From Nannocystis exedens (GTDB lineage: Bacteria > Myxococcota_A > Polyangia > Nannocystales > Nannocystaceae), in NCBI RefSeq assembly GCF_002343915.1, contig NZ_NETK01000001.1, positions 682,001 to 746,000 of the forward strand: 64,000 nucleotides of DNA, in the 5' to 3' direction. The notes below the pieces were generated by a model that saw only the letters and a list, made by a program, of their open reading frames with translations, was not told the DNA's origin and did not search any database. The translations under genes were made by a program, and so were the position numbers. Shown here one piece after another: positions 8,455-16,628 of this stretch (positions within the stretch are counted from its first letter, which is position 1; every line of letters begins with the position of its first letter).

Positions 8455-8612
8455 CTACTTACCTTAGCCCTTCCGCTTGGCCTTCTGACTTGAGCCTTCC
8501 TTAGCTTCGCCTACGTCGCTTACCGCTTACCGCTTGGCCTTGGCTTCTTCTTTGGCTTGAACCTTCGCGCCTGACTTAAAAACTAAAGACTTCGCCTGAC
8601 TTATCGAGTCGT
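8455..8612 (-). repeat. AAG-rich low-complexity tract
   Basis: On the minus strand AAG recurs roughly every 6-12 bases, with near-repeats such as AAGTCAGGCGAAG and AAGTCAGGCGCGAAGG and a duplicated GGTAAGC unit. A short reading gives AKEEAKAKR and then a stop, so it may be the decayed remnant of a Lys/Ala-rich coding tail (as in histone H1-like proteins) or a purely structural tract. No intact reading frame spans it. Confidence 0.55.
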
Positions 8613-8730
8613 TTTGAGCTTGTCGCGCTTCGCTTGGTCGGTGCAGTAGCAACATCTTAGATCTGGGGGGGGACCCGGGATGCTTTGGTCGGCATCTCGG
8701 GTTCTCGATTTTAAGGCCCCCAGCCGGATC

Positions 8731-9651
8731 TCAGTGCAGGTGATCCTCGGGCTCGACCACGTGGTCGGCCAGCCGCTCGACCTGGTCGGGCCCGAGCAGC
8801 CCCTGCAGCGCCGACTCGAGCTCGGCGCGGCCCGGCTCGCCTGGCCCGAGAGCCAGGTGCGAGGCCGCCACCGCGAAGTGAGCGCGCAGACCGCACCGCT
8901 CGCCGAACGGCATCGCGTGGACCGCGGGCGCCCAGCCGTCGCGGCCGAGCCGCTCGTGGTCGGCACGGATGGGCCCGCCGCAGCGCGGACAGACGAGCTC
9001 GCCCTGCGGCTCGCCGCGCCACAGTGTGATCAGCGGATCGCGCCCGCCCGTCCGCGCGCTCGACCACCAGCGCGAGTCGAACGGCAGCACGCCCGGCAGT
9101 TCGCGCGGCAACAGCCCCTCGGCGCGGAACCACGCGGCGCTGAGGTAGTACGCCGGCGCTTGCCGCTGCTCCTGCTCGCGCGCCTCGACGAACAGCGACG
9201 GCCGCTCGAAGTGCGGGTCGATCGTCCACGACGCCTCGAGCCGCTCGCGCATCGGCCCGCTCAGGCGCGTGAAGCGATGGCCGACGACCACCCGCGTCAG
9301 ACGATCGGCGAACACCCACAGCACGTTGCCGAGCTTGTGCCACGGGTCGATCGTGAGGTCGCAGACCTTGAGCTTGTCGCACGCGAGGCCGTCGCGCGCG
9401 CGCCAGACCGACACGAGCTTGAGCTCGATGCGGTCCTCCCAGTCGAGGCGATCGAGGCCGTCGTGCGGCTCGAGCCCGAAGTGCCACTGCAGCGCGCTGC
9501 CGAACCGCCCGCGCGAGCCGCGAGGCGTGACCAGATCGGCGGCTGGCCCCAAGGCCAGGCCGCGCGCGTGCTCGGCGAGCGCCTCGAGATAGGCGCAGCG
9601 CCGCAGCGGAGCGTCGCGCCCGTGCGGCGGATGGCGGAGCGGCAGCCGCAT
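8731..9651 (-). CDS. MutH/Sau3AI-like endonuclease with C-terminal zinc-binding cluster
   Basis: 306 residues. Residues about 20-115 follow the MutH layout: a helical lead-in, GRFGSALQWHFG (compare the GxxGxxLExxLG region of MutH), then D70-WEDRI-E76-L-K78, matching the D...ExK metal site, and later DPWHKLGNVLWV, equivalent to the RHKLxxVLW helix of MutH. This family cleaves DNA at GATC-type sites in mismatch repair or restriction. The C-terminal third carries CPRCGG (Cys221, Cys224) with Cys253 and His245 or His258, a possible zinc ribbon not present in classical MutH. No methylase or mutL/mutS gene is adjacent. The next gene upstream ends 13 bases before its start. Start at 9651 is the first ATG. 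Confidence 0.75.
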   Translation of the reverse strand: MRLPLRHPPHGRDAPLRRCAYLEALAEHARGLALGPAADLVTPRGSRGRFGSALQWHFGLEPHDGLDRLDWEDRIELKLVSVWRARDGLACDKLKVCDLTIDPWHKLGNVLWVFADRLTRVVVGHRFTRLSGPMRERLEASWTIDPHFERPSLFVEAREQEQRQAPAYYLSAAWFRAEGLLPRELPGVLPFDSRWWSSARTGGRDPLITLWRGEPQGELVCPRCGGPIRADHERLGRDGWAPAVHAMPFGERCGLRAHFAVAASHLALGPGEPGRAELESALQGLLGPDQVERLADHVVEPEDHLH

Positions 9652-9664
9652 CGCCGATGCCGGA

Positions 9665-9874
9665 CTACTTCGCCTCGGGCGCGGGCGCGGCGTCGGCCGG
9701 CTTGGTGTCGGTCTTCGTCTCGGTCTTCGTCTCGGTCTTCGTCTCGACCGTCTTGCCGTTGACCGTCTTCGTCTCGGTCTTCGTCTCCTCTTCCTTCTTC
9801 TTGCCCGGCTGCTCGGCGCAGCCGGCGGTGAGACCGAGAGACAGGGCGAACAGGGAACAAGTGAGGCGCTTCAT
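9665..9874 (-). CDS. Small lipoprotein with TETK repeats
   Basis: 69 residues. A lipoprotein signal ends in LTAGC, so the mature peptide is about 50 residues. It is nearly all low-complexity: KKKEEETKTETK, then VNGKTVETKTETKTETKTDTK, then an Ala/Pro tail. The hydrophilic repeat suggests an extended tether or spacer on the membrane, with no known enzyme domain. Function unknown. It lies between the thioesterase and the MutH-like gene on the same strand, with gaps of 9 and 13 bases, so co-transcription is likely. Confidence 0.7.
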   Translation of the reverse strand: MKRLTCSLFALSLGLTAGCAEQPGKKKEEETKTETKTVNGKTVETKTETKTETKTDTKPADAAPAPEAK

Positions 9875-9883
9875 GCCGGCAAG

Positions 9884-10306
9884 CTAGCACTCCGCGTCGC
9901 GGGGCGGAAGTGTGCGCTGGATCGGCACCGGGCGGCCGCGGTCGTCGACTTGCACGTAGACCAGCTCGGCGGTGGTGACCTCGACGCTGCGGCCGCCGAT
10001 CGGCTCGTGCGCCTCGACCCGGACGCGGATCGTCAGCGAGGTCGACCCGACGTTCGTGACCTCGGCGTAGAGGCTGACGATGTCGCCGACGTGCACCGGC
10101 TCCTTGAACACGACCTCGCGGACCGCCACCGTCACGACCTTGCGCGCGCCGATGGCGTGCGCCGCGACCGCCCCGGCCTGGTCGAGCAGGCTGAGGATGT
10201 GACCGCCGAAGATCGTGCCGTGCGCGTTGGTGTCGCGCGGCATCATCATGACCCGAATCGCGGGCTGCATGAGGCGGACGATGCGCCAATCGGCGCCGAT
10301 TGTCAC
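9884..10306 (-). CDS. Hotdog-fold acyl-CoA thioesterase
   Basis: 140 residues. It has the YciA/BACH-type pattern: MMMPRDTNAHGTIFGGHILSLLDQAGAVAA near the start, with the Asn-His-Gly pattern and the GG-hotdog helix, then VVTVAVREVVFKEPVHVGDIVSLYAEVTNVG. Such enzymes hydrolyse acyl-CoA esters in the cytoplasm. I chose GTG at 10306 because it overlaps the stop of the upstream REC gene by four bases (GTGA), a translational-coupling arrangement; ATG at 10270 is an alternative. Its link to the signalling genes upstream is unexplained. Confidence 0.85.
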   Translation of the reverse strand: MTIGADWRIVRLMQPAIRVMMMPRDTNAHGTIFGGHILSLLDQAGAVAAHAIGARKVVTVAVREVVFKEPVHVGDIVSLYAEVTNVGSTSLTIRVRVEAHEPIGGRSVEVTTAELVYVQVDDRGRPVPIQRTLPPRDAEC

Positions 10307-10770
10307 GCGGGCGTGCGCCCGACGGCCCGCTGAATCGCGGCGTAGATCGTGTCGGCGTCGGCGTAGTCGGGGCAGTAGCTGAGGGCAGGATCTCGTTCGG
10401 ACAGGGCGCGGAACCGCCGCTCCTCCGCGCCGAAGTCGTACGACAGGATCACCGGGCCGCGGAAGCCGGCGTCCCGCAGCGCCCGCAGCACGAACAGGCC
10501 CTGGTTGTCCTGCTGGAAGGCGCGCGCGCGGGCGACGTCGCCGTTGAAGCGGGCGGTCAGCGCCACGAGGTCGCCGAGCAGCGCCTCGATCGGCGTGCGG
10601 TCGAAGCGCATGTCGAGGTACACGAGGTCGGGCTGCAGCGACGGCAGCAGCGCGCACGCCTGCTCGCCGCTCTTCGCCTGGGTGTAGCGGATCCCCCGCG
10701 CCACGAAGGTCGAGAGGTTGGTCAGGTACTCGTCCCCGTCCTCGACGACGAGGACCTTGATCTCGCTCAT
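10303..10770 (-). CDS. Atypical single-domain response regulator
   Basis: 155 residues. It resembles a receiver domain: KVLVVEDGDEY (acidic pocket) and LVYLDMRFD with the candidate phospho-acceptor Asp53, but there is an insertion of about 25-30 residues after that Asp, before the NQGLFVLRALR helix. The conserved Thr/Ser position reads ILSYD, and the usual Lys-Pro near the end is replaced by SYCPD. It has no output domain. The start overlaps the histidine-kinase stop by four bases (ATGA), so the two are a coupled pair. The REC domain of the sigma-54 activator at 13883-15589 has a matching insertion, which suggests a specific subfamily. Confidence 0.75.
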   Translation of the reverse strand: MSEIKVLVVEDGDEYLTNLSTFVARGIRYTQAKSGEQACALLPSLQPDLVYLDMRFDRTPIEALLGDLVALTARFNGDVARARAFQQDNQGLFVLRALRDAGFRGPVILSYDFGAEERRFRALSERDPALSYCPDYADADTIYAAIQRAVGRTPA

Positions 10771-13766
10771 GGCCCCTCCTCCACGGTGAAGAAGCGCAGC
10801 ACCACCGCCTTCTGCCAGCCGCGCTCGGGCTCGACGGCGATCGAGCCGTCGTAGCGCGACAGGAGGTCGGCGGTGATGCCCATGCCGCGCTCGACATAGC
10901 GGCCGCGGAGCATCTCGTTGCTGAGCTGCTCGGTCGAGCGGTCCTTGATCCGGATCGCCAGCGTCGACAGCCCGGTGATCTCGTCCATCTCGGTGACGAG
11001 GTCGATGCCCAGCGCGATCGGCTTCGGCCCGTACAGCACGCTCGACTGCAGCGAGTTGCGCAGCACGTTGGTGACGATGTCCTCGAGGTCGGTGTGGAAC
11101 ACGCGGATCTTGGCGCCCTCGCCGGCGATGTGCGGCTCGGCGATCTGGACCCTGGCGAACTGCGGCTCGGCGACCACCTGGGCGAAGATCTCGCGGATCG
11201 TGGCCGGGTCGACGGCGACGATGCACAGCGAGCGAATGACGCCCGACAGCTCCTCGAACGCCTTGCGGCCGAGGACGTGGCCGCTGCGGCTGAGCCGGCG
11301 CGCCCACTCGAGCTTGAGCGCGTGCCGCTCGCGGTTCGGCGCCCGCTGCAGCCCCTCGAGCCCGCGCAGGTCCTCGAAGGCGGCGATCATGGCGCTGAAG
11401 ATCGGGTCCTTGCGGTAGAGGTTGAGGTTGATGTTGTGGCTGCGGCCGACCTTCTGCAGCTCGTCGACGTAGCCGAGGAAGCGGCCGTGGATCCCGCGCT
11501 CGCGCAGCGACCCGCGCCCGGGCGCCGGCGTGGCCTCGTTGCGGTCGCGCGGGGCGCCGAACAGGCGCGCGGCGACGACGGCGGTGCGCGCCTCGGCGTC
11601 GGGCTCGTCCATCTCGAGCGCGCGGCCGACGTCCGACAGGAAGGAGGTGTTGTGCTTGAGGATCTCGTGGCGGATGAGGCTCAAGATCCGCGCGACCTCG
11701 GGGAAGCTCTTCGGCGCCCGCTCGAGCATCTGCGCCAGCGAGGCGCCGCGCAGGCGGCGATAGACCTGCCACGCCGGGATCGCCACCAGCAACAACGCGA
11801 GCGCGCCGGCGCCGAGGTAGATCCGCAAGAAGGTCGCGTCCATGCGCTCGCGCAGGCGGTGCGCGGCGTCCCAGTGGAGGTTGTACTCGTCGGCCTCGCG
11901 CAGGAACTGGTCGAGCTGCTCGGAGGCCTCGATCAGGTGGTAGTCGTCCCACAGCCGCTTGGCCAGGCGGAAGCGGGCCGTCGCCGAGCCGAGCTCGGCG
12001 GCGCGGCGCAGGTGGACCGTCGACTGCGCCGGCAGGTCGCCCTCGAGCAAGATGCCGAGGCGCTCGTGGACCTCCATCTGCTCCTCGGCGAGCGCCAGGC
12101 TCTGCTCCCAGAACTGACGCGCGTCGCCGGTGCGACCCTGGGCGTACACGACCTTGGCGAGCTCGTTGTAGACCACCGGCTCGCTGCGGAACCGCTCGCG
12201 CGCGCGCTGCAGGATCTTCTCGGCCTGGTTGAGGTCGCCTTCTTCGGAGACGCGCAGGTAGGCCTCGTTGATCATGCGCTGCAGCGACGGATCGAGGCGC
12301 TGCAGGTTGTCGGGCGGCTCGTTGAGGTAGAGCGGCTCCTCGGGGCTGACCTCCTGCGTGAGGTCCTTGAGCGCGCGCTCGGCCTGCGCGCGGTCGGGAT
12401 CGTCGTCAGGCGCGGTGCGCAGGAACCGCTCGTAGTGCCGGCGGGCGGCCTCGCGGTTGGTGCGGGCGTTGAGCTCGCCGAGCAGGATGTGCAGGTGATG
12501 CAGATCGGGCCGCAGCAGCAGCGCCTTCTCGAGGTGCTCGATGGCCCGCACGTCCTCGGCGCCGGCGAACTGCTTCTTGTAGACGAGGCCGAGGGCCATG
12601 TGCGCCTCGTAGTCGAAGCGATCCATGCGCACGGCCAGCTTGAGCTGATCGACGGCCTTGGGGATCCGGCCCTTGCGGGCGTAGATGACGCCGAGGGTGT
12701 AGTGGGCCTTGGGGTACCACGGCGAGTTCTCGATCGCGGCCAGCAAGTCGCGCTCGGCGGCGTCGAGGTCGCCGGCGCGCATCGAGGCGAGCGCGCGCCG
12801 GTAGCTCTGCTCGGCGAGCTCGCTCGGCCGGCCGCCCTGCTCCTTCTCGAGCTTGTTGAGCTCGACCTGCAGGCGCAGGTCGTCGACCTGCTCCTTGGCC
12901 CGCTTGGCCAGCGGCGTGCCGGGGTACGCGGCGCTGAGCTCCTCGTTGATGGCGATCGCGCCCTCGAGGTCGTTCTGCTCGAGCAGCAGGTCGGCCTGCA
13001 GCCGCAGCGCGTCGGCGCCCGGCTTGCGCCCGCCGGCGACGCACTCGCGGCGGTAGAGGTCGAGCTGCTTGAGCGCCGCCTCGCGCTGGCTGTCGCGCTC
13101 GCGCGTCGAGGCGGCCCGCTCGGCCTGCTTGCTGAGCAAGGAGGCGACGGTGAAGCGGATCTCCGGCGGCCGACCCTCGGTGCGCGGGTCCTGCTCGGCG
13201 ATCTCGAGCGCGAGGTTCAGCCGCTCGTCGTCGTAGCGCTCGTCGCAGCGGCCCATCCACTCGACCAGAGTGCGCCGCTCGGCCAGCCACAGGCCGCGCG
13301 GGTCGTAGGTGCGCAGCAGCTTGAGGTCGTCGATGGCCCGCCGCGGGCAGGTGTTCTCGCGCGCGCGACGGGCCCGCAGGTAGGCCCGCCCGCGCAGCGC
13401 CCCGGGGTCGCCGGGCTGCAGCTTGAGGGCGTTGTTGTACTCGCGCAGCGCGTCGTCCGGCCGCCCCTCGCGCTCGAACCGCGCGGCCCGGCTCATGCTG
13501 ACGTCGAACTGCTCCATCCGCTGCTCGGGCGTGAGCCCGCCGGGCTCCTCGAACGCGCTGTCCTCCTCGGGCGGCAGCGGCAGCTCGGCCAGCGGGTCGT
13601 AGACCGGCTTCACCGTGCTGCCGTCCTCGGCCTTGCCGGGCTTCTTGGCGGCCTTGCCGACCGTGGGGGCCGGCGCGGCCGAGGCGACGGGCGCGCTGGC
13701 GAAGAGGACATGTGCGAACAGGCATGCCCCAAGGCGCATTGCCGATCGGACATGTCCCTTGCGCAC
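10767..13766 (-). CDS. Membrane TPR-sensor histidine kinase
   Basis: 999 residues. An N-terminal signal sequence (about 10-32) is followed by a long region of tetratricopeptide repeats (about 85-620; for example ALREYNNALKLQPGDPGALRGRAYL and AKAHYTLGVIYARKGR-type units), placing the TPRs outside the cytoplasm. One transmembrane helix lies near 650-670 (LGAGALALLLVAIPAW). The cytoplasmic part has an H-box-like LSLIRHEILKHNTSFL and an ATPase lid end with HTDLEDIVTNVLRNSLQSS (N-box) and GMGITADLLSRYDGSIAVE. It may sense envelope state and signal to the REC protein encoded next. GTG at 13766 has a GAAGGG nine bases upstream; ATG at 13739 would remove nine residues encoded by a dispersed-motif array that overlaps the 5' end (13700-13762). 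Confidence 0.8.
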   Translation of the reverse strand: MRKGHVRSAMRLGACLFAHVLFASAPVASAAPAPTVGKAAKKPGKAEDGSTVKPVYDPLAELPLPPEEDSAFEEPGGLTPEQRMEQFDVSMSRAARFEREGRPDDALREYNNALKLQPGDPGALRGRAYLRARRARENTCPRRAIDDLKLLRTYDPRGLWLAERRTLVEWMGRCDERYDDERLNLALEIAEQDPRTEGRPPEIRFTVASLLSKQAERAASTRERDSQREAALKQLDLYRRECVAGGRKPGADALRLQADLLLEQNDLEGAIAINEELSAAYPGTPLAKRAKEQVDDLRLQVELNKLEKEQGGRPSELAEQSYRRALASMRAGDLDAAERDLLAAIENSPWYPKAHYTLGVIYARKGRIPKAVDQLKLAVRMDRFDYEAHMALGLVYKKQFAGAEDVRAIEHLEKALLLRPDLHHLHILLGELNARTNREAARRHYERFLRTAPDDDPDRAQAERALKDLTQEVSPEEPLYLNEPPDNLQRLDPSLQRMINEAYLRVSEEGDLNQAEKILQRARERFRSEPVVYNELAKVVYAQGRTGDARQFWEQSLALAEEQMEVHERLGILLEGDLPAQSTVHLRRAAELGSATARFRLAKRLWDDYHLIEASEQLDQFLREADEYNLHWDAAHRLRERMDATFLRIYLGAGALALLLVAIPAWQVYRRLRGASLAQMLERAPKSFPEVARILSLIRHEILKHNTSFLSDVGRALEMDEPDAEARTAVVAARLFGAPRDRNEATPAPGRGSLRERGIHGRFLGYVDELQKVGRSHNINLNLYRKDPIFSAMIAAFEDLRGLEGLQRAPNRERHALKLEWARRLSRSGHVLGRKAFEELSGVIRSLCIVAVDPATIREIFAQVVAEPQFARVQIAEPHIAGEGAKIRVFHTDLEDIVTNVLRNSLQSSVLYGPKPIALGIDLVTEMDEITGLSTLAIRIKDRSTEQLSNEMLRGRYVERGMGITADLLSRYDGSIAVEPERGWQKAVVLRFFTVEEGP

Positions 13767-13882
13767 GGTCGCTAGCCCTTCGCCGAGGTGGTGGAGCCCG
13801 CGCCGGACGGCTCGCGCCGCCCGGCCCGAGGCGACAGGTTAGCAGGCGCAGGCGGCGAGCGACGCATGGTCAAAACCCCCCG

Positions 13883-15589
13883 CTAGCCGTCGGCGCGGCG
13901 CTTGAGCCGGCGCAGCTTGATCCCGAGCTGGTTCATGCGGAGCTGGATCTTCCGCCCCGCCCCGGCGTCGTTGAGGAGGATCTCGCCCATCTTGCCGAGG
14001 TCGCCGAGGCAGCGCTCGTAGAGGTGCTCCAGGTACTGGCGCTCGACCGCGCACGAGACGGCGTTGAGCGATTCGCCCGGACGCACGACGATCGCCAGGC
14101 GCGCGAGGTCGGCGCCGTCGGCCGCGACCTCCTCGACCGGCGCCTCGGACGCGGCGGGCGCGGTCATCGGCCGCAAGAGGTCGCTGACGGTGCGCGGCAG
14201 GATCGGGATGATGTCAGGACGCCCGGCCTCGCCCAGATCTTCCGGCTCGATGCGCTCGGGCCGATCGACGAGGTCGACGAGGGTGAAGGTGAGGAGGTTC
14301 GAGAGGGTCATCTCGAACTGGCGGAAGTTGCCGGGCCAGTCGAACTCCTGCAGCAGCTTGAAGCTGCTCGGGTGCAGGAGGACGTGCATGCGCCGGGCGT
14401 CGCCGCGCGGAGGGATCGATCGGCCGACGGTGACGGCGAGGTTGTCGTTCGGGCCGGGCGCCGGGAGGCCGCGCTGCAGCGCGTACTGGGCCAGGAGGTC
14501 GCGGTTGTACGCCTCGGCGGTGACGCGGCGCATGAACCACTCGAGCAGCTCCTGGAAGTCGTCGCGCCGCTCGCGGAGCCCGGGCAAGGTGACCGCGGTC
14601 GCGGGGTTGAGGCGCATGTAGAGATCCTCGCGGAAGCGGCCGGCGCGGACCATGGCGGCGAGGTTCTCGTTGGTGGCGACGACCAGCTTGATGTCGGTCT
14701 GCAGCTCCTTGGTGGCGCCGATCGGGCGGTAGGTGCCCTCCTGCAGCACGAGCAGCAAGGACTTCTGCAGCTCGAGGCCGAGGTTGCCGATCTCGTCGAG
14801 GAACAAAGTGCCGCCGTGGGCCCGCGCCAGCACGCCCTCGCGCGAGCTGGTGGCGCCGGTGTAGGCGCCCTTGACGACGCCGAACAGGTGCGCGGCCATG
14901 AGGTCGTTCGGCAAGGTCGAGAGGTCGACGGCGACGAACGGGCCCGCGCGCTCGGAGCGAGGGTGGATGAACTCGCGGGCGACGAGGCTCTTGCCGGTGC
15001 CGGTGGCGCCCTGGATGATGACCGGCAGGCGCCCGCGCGCGAGGATGCCGAGGCGGCGACGCAGGCCGATCATGGCGGCCGAGTTGCCCCAATAGAACGG
15101 CTCGCTCGCCGCAGCGACGTGCCGCTCGCGCTGGGCGAGGATGCCGTCGATCTGCAGCTTGAGCGCGCGCGCGTCGAGGTAGTCGTCGGCGAGGAGGTAG
15201 GTGTAGTCCTCGGCGCGCAGGCGCTCGGCGTCGGCCTCGAGCGGGAGGTCGTCGCGCGAGGTCATGACGATCACCGGCAGGTCGGGGTGGCTCTGCCGGA
15301 TCTGGTCGAGGATGTAGAGGCCCTGGCTGCGGCGCAGCCGCTCGAACACCTTGGCCGGATCGCCGCCGCGGGCGAGGAGCGGCTGCTTGTCGTGCGGCAG
15401 CAGCTCGGCGTCGGGGATGTTGAAGTGGACGTCGAGCAGGACGAGGTCGACCTGGCCGGCGTAGCGCCGCAGCGCCGCCGCGGTCTCGCGGTAGTTGCGG
15501 GCCGGCGGCAGGAAGCTGTGCTCGGGCATGTAGCGCCGGCACAGCTCGAGGTAGTTGTCTTCGTCGTCGATGATGAGGATCGACGGCAC
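13883..15589 (-). CDS. Sigma-54-dependent transcriptional activator (REC-AAA-HTH)
   Basis: 568 residues. Receiver domain 1-155: ILIIDDEDNYLE and LVLLDVHFN (Asp52), with a long insertion after the Asp (LLPHDKQPLLARGGDPAK) before SQGLYILDQIR. AAA+ domain about 165-430: Walker A GATGTGKS, sigma-54 contact loop GAYTGA, Walker B GGTLFLDEIGNL, and an arginine-finger region. A C-terminal Fis-like helix-turn-helix ends the protein (LGDLGKMGEILLNDAGAGRKIQLRMNQLGIKLRRLKRR). It should bind upstream enhancers and open sigma-54 promoters when phosphorylated. Its partner kinase is probably the TPR kinase encoded 116 bases downstream, since both regulator REC domains share the unusual insertion. rpoN is also in this window (44045-45529). 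Confidence 0.9.
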   Translation of the reverse strand: MPSILIIDDEDNYLELCRRYMPEHSFLPPARNYRETAAALRRYAGQVDLVLLDVHFNIPDAELLPHDKQPLLARGGDPAKVFERLRRSQGLYILDQIRQSHPDLPVIVMTSRDDLPLEADAERLRAEDYTYLLADDYLDARALKLQIDGILAQRERHVAAASEPFYWGNSAAMIGLRRRLGILARGRLPVIIQGATGTGKSLVAREFIHPRSERAGPFVAVDLSTLPNDLMAAHLFGVVKGAYTGATSSREGVLARAHGGTLFLDEIGNLGLELQKSLLLVLQEGTYRPIGATKELQTDIKLVVATNENLAAMVRAGRFREDLYMRLNPATAVTLPGLRERRDDFQELLEWFMRRVTAEAYNRDLLAQYALQRGLPAPGPNDNLAVTVGRSIPPRGDARRMHVLLHPSSFKLLQEFDWPGNFRQFEMTLSNLLTFTLVDLVDRPERIEPEDLGEAGRPDIIPILPRTVSDLLRPMTAPAASEAPVEEVAADGADLARLAIVVRPGESLNAVSCAVERQYLEHLYERCLGDLGKMGEILLNDAGAGRKIQLRMNQLGIKLRRLKRRADG

Positions 15590-15592
15590 GAC

Positions 15593-16015
15593 TCACCCGC
15601 GCTGTGACTGGAGGCGTCGGTGCAGCTTCTGCAATTCGCTGCGGATCGTCTGCTGCGCGGCGCGGATCTGCGGGCGCGCGGCGGCGATGGCGTCGCGGTC
15701 GCCGCGCACGAGCGCCGGGCCGTGCGCGCGCAGGACGTCGACGGCGGCCTCGACCAGGACGAGCTCGGGCGCCGGCAACGGGCGCGGCCAGGCGGCGGCG
15801 AACCGCGACCACAGCTCCCACGCGGTCTCGACGGTGCCGTCGCCGCCGCTGCGCGTGCGCAGAAGATCGCGCCGCAGGGCCTCGATCAGCTCGTCGCGCA
15901 GCGGACCGTGCCAGTGGTCGTCGCCGAGGTTGGCGGACATCCAGGCGACGTACTTGCCGAGGTCGTGCTTGAGCGCGGCGACCTGTTCGGGGAAGTCGGC
16001 GACCGCGAATGCCAT
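15593..16015 (-). CDS. Hypothetical protein, cytoplasmic, helical
   Basis: 140 residues, no signal peptide or membrane segment, mostly helical by composition. It is rich in Trp in the first half (MAFAVADFPEQVAALKHDLGKYVAWM, LGDDHWHGPL) and ends in a basic helix (QTIRSELQKLHRRLQSQRG). I do not recognise the family. It ends three bases before the sigma-54 activator starts and begins 21 bases after the winged-helix gene, so the three form an operon; a role in the same signalling pathway is the natural guess. Confidence 0.65.
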   Translation of the reverse strand: MAFAVADFPEQVAALKHDLGKYVAWMSANLGDDHWHGPLRDELIEALRRDLLRTRSGGDGTVETAWELWSRFAAAWPRPLPAPELVLVEAAVDVLRAHGPALVRGDRDAIAAARPQIRAAQQTIRSELQKLHRRLQSQRG

Positions 16016-16036
16016 GGAGATGCGATCGCCGGCGGC

Positions 16037-16510
16037 TCAGGCCCCGGCCGGCTTGTGATAGCGGGTCGCGCGGGCGCGCCCCGTGCTGTCGATCTTGCCC
16101 ATCTTCTTCATCCACGCGAGGTAGCCGCGCAGCTCGGCGATGTCGCAGTCGATGCGCTTGGCGAGCTGGCCGATGGTGAGCGGCTCGTCCTCGATGGCGG
16201 TGAGGATCTGCTTGTAGACCTGGACCTCGCGCGCCTCCCCGGCGCCGTTGGCCGCGCCCTCGCCCTCCGAGGCGGGCGTCGCGGCGGCCGCCGCCGGGCG
16301 GCCCGCCCGCGCGGGGACCAGCGCGGCGAGGGCCTCGCGCAGCTCGCTGATGCTGAGCTGGCGGATCGAGGCGCCGGCCTCGCTGCTGAGGAGCTCACTG
16401 AGCTTGGTGGTGGCCGGCATCCGCGCCACCGTGTTGATCGCGGCCTTGCGGAGCAACGTGGCCCGATTCTGGCGGAGGGCAGATTCGAAGAGCTGGGCGA
16501 TCTCTGTCAT
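16037..16510 (-). CDS. Winged-helix-like regulatory protein
   Basis: 157 residues. The N-terminal half is helical, the middle is an Ala/Gly/Glu linker (about 75-100), and residues 100-155 look like a winged helix: VYKQILTAIEDEPLTIGQLAKRI followed by DIAELRGYLAWMKKMGKIDSTGRARATRYHK, with a recognition-helix-like segment and a basic wing. It may bind DNA or act as a protein adaptor. It is first in the operon with the hypothetical gene and the sigma-54 activator, so it may regulate them or sense a signal upstream of them. No metal-binding or effector motif is visible. Confidence 0.65.
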   Translation of the reverse strand: MTEIAQLFESALRQNRATLLRKAAINTVARMPATTKLSELLSSEAGASIRQLSISELREALAALVPARAGRPAAAAATPASEGEGAANGAGEAREVQVYKQILTAIEDEPLTIGQLAKRIDCDIAELRGYLAWMKKMGKIDSTGRARATRYHKPAGA

Positions 16511-16628
16511 GGAAGTCCACCACGAACGCCGCATGCGGCCCACACGGGCACACGCGTGTCGGGGGAGACGTAGCGGCAATCAGGCGCAAAAGCAAGGGGC
16601 CCGCGCACCCCCGCGCCCTCGCCGGCTT

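Larger units (their letters stand above)
8211..8730. other. Long intergenic region upstream of argC with operator-like palindromes and an AAG-rich tract
   Basis: 520 bases between argC and the next gene on the same strand, with no convincing coding sequence. Its argC-proximal part (8230-8400) has several TGTC/GACA and GCCATG words, including the two palindromes listed separately. The distal part (8455-8612) is much richer in A/T than its surroundings and is low-complexity. The last 100 bases hold a run of eight Gs at 8666-8673 and an A/T-rich patch at 8705-8713. The argC promoter probably lies in the proximal part. Confidence 0.6.

Noticed and set aside
9720..9800. Short TETK-encoding tandem repeat as a separate DNA repeat element
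   Set aside because: It lies fully inside a small lipoprotein gene with a proper signal peptide, and is better explained as a protein repeat.
11094..13775. A long plus-strand open frame opposite the TPR histidine kinase
   Set aside because: The minus strand has TPR repeats, a membrane helix and ATPase motifs. The plus frame has only compositionally biased sequence.
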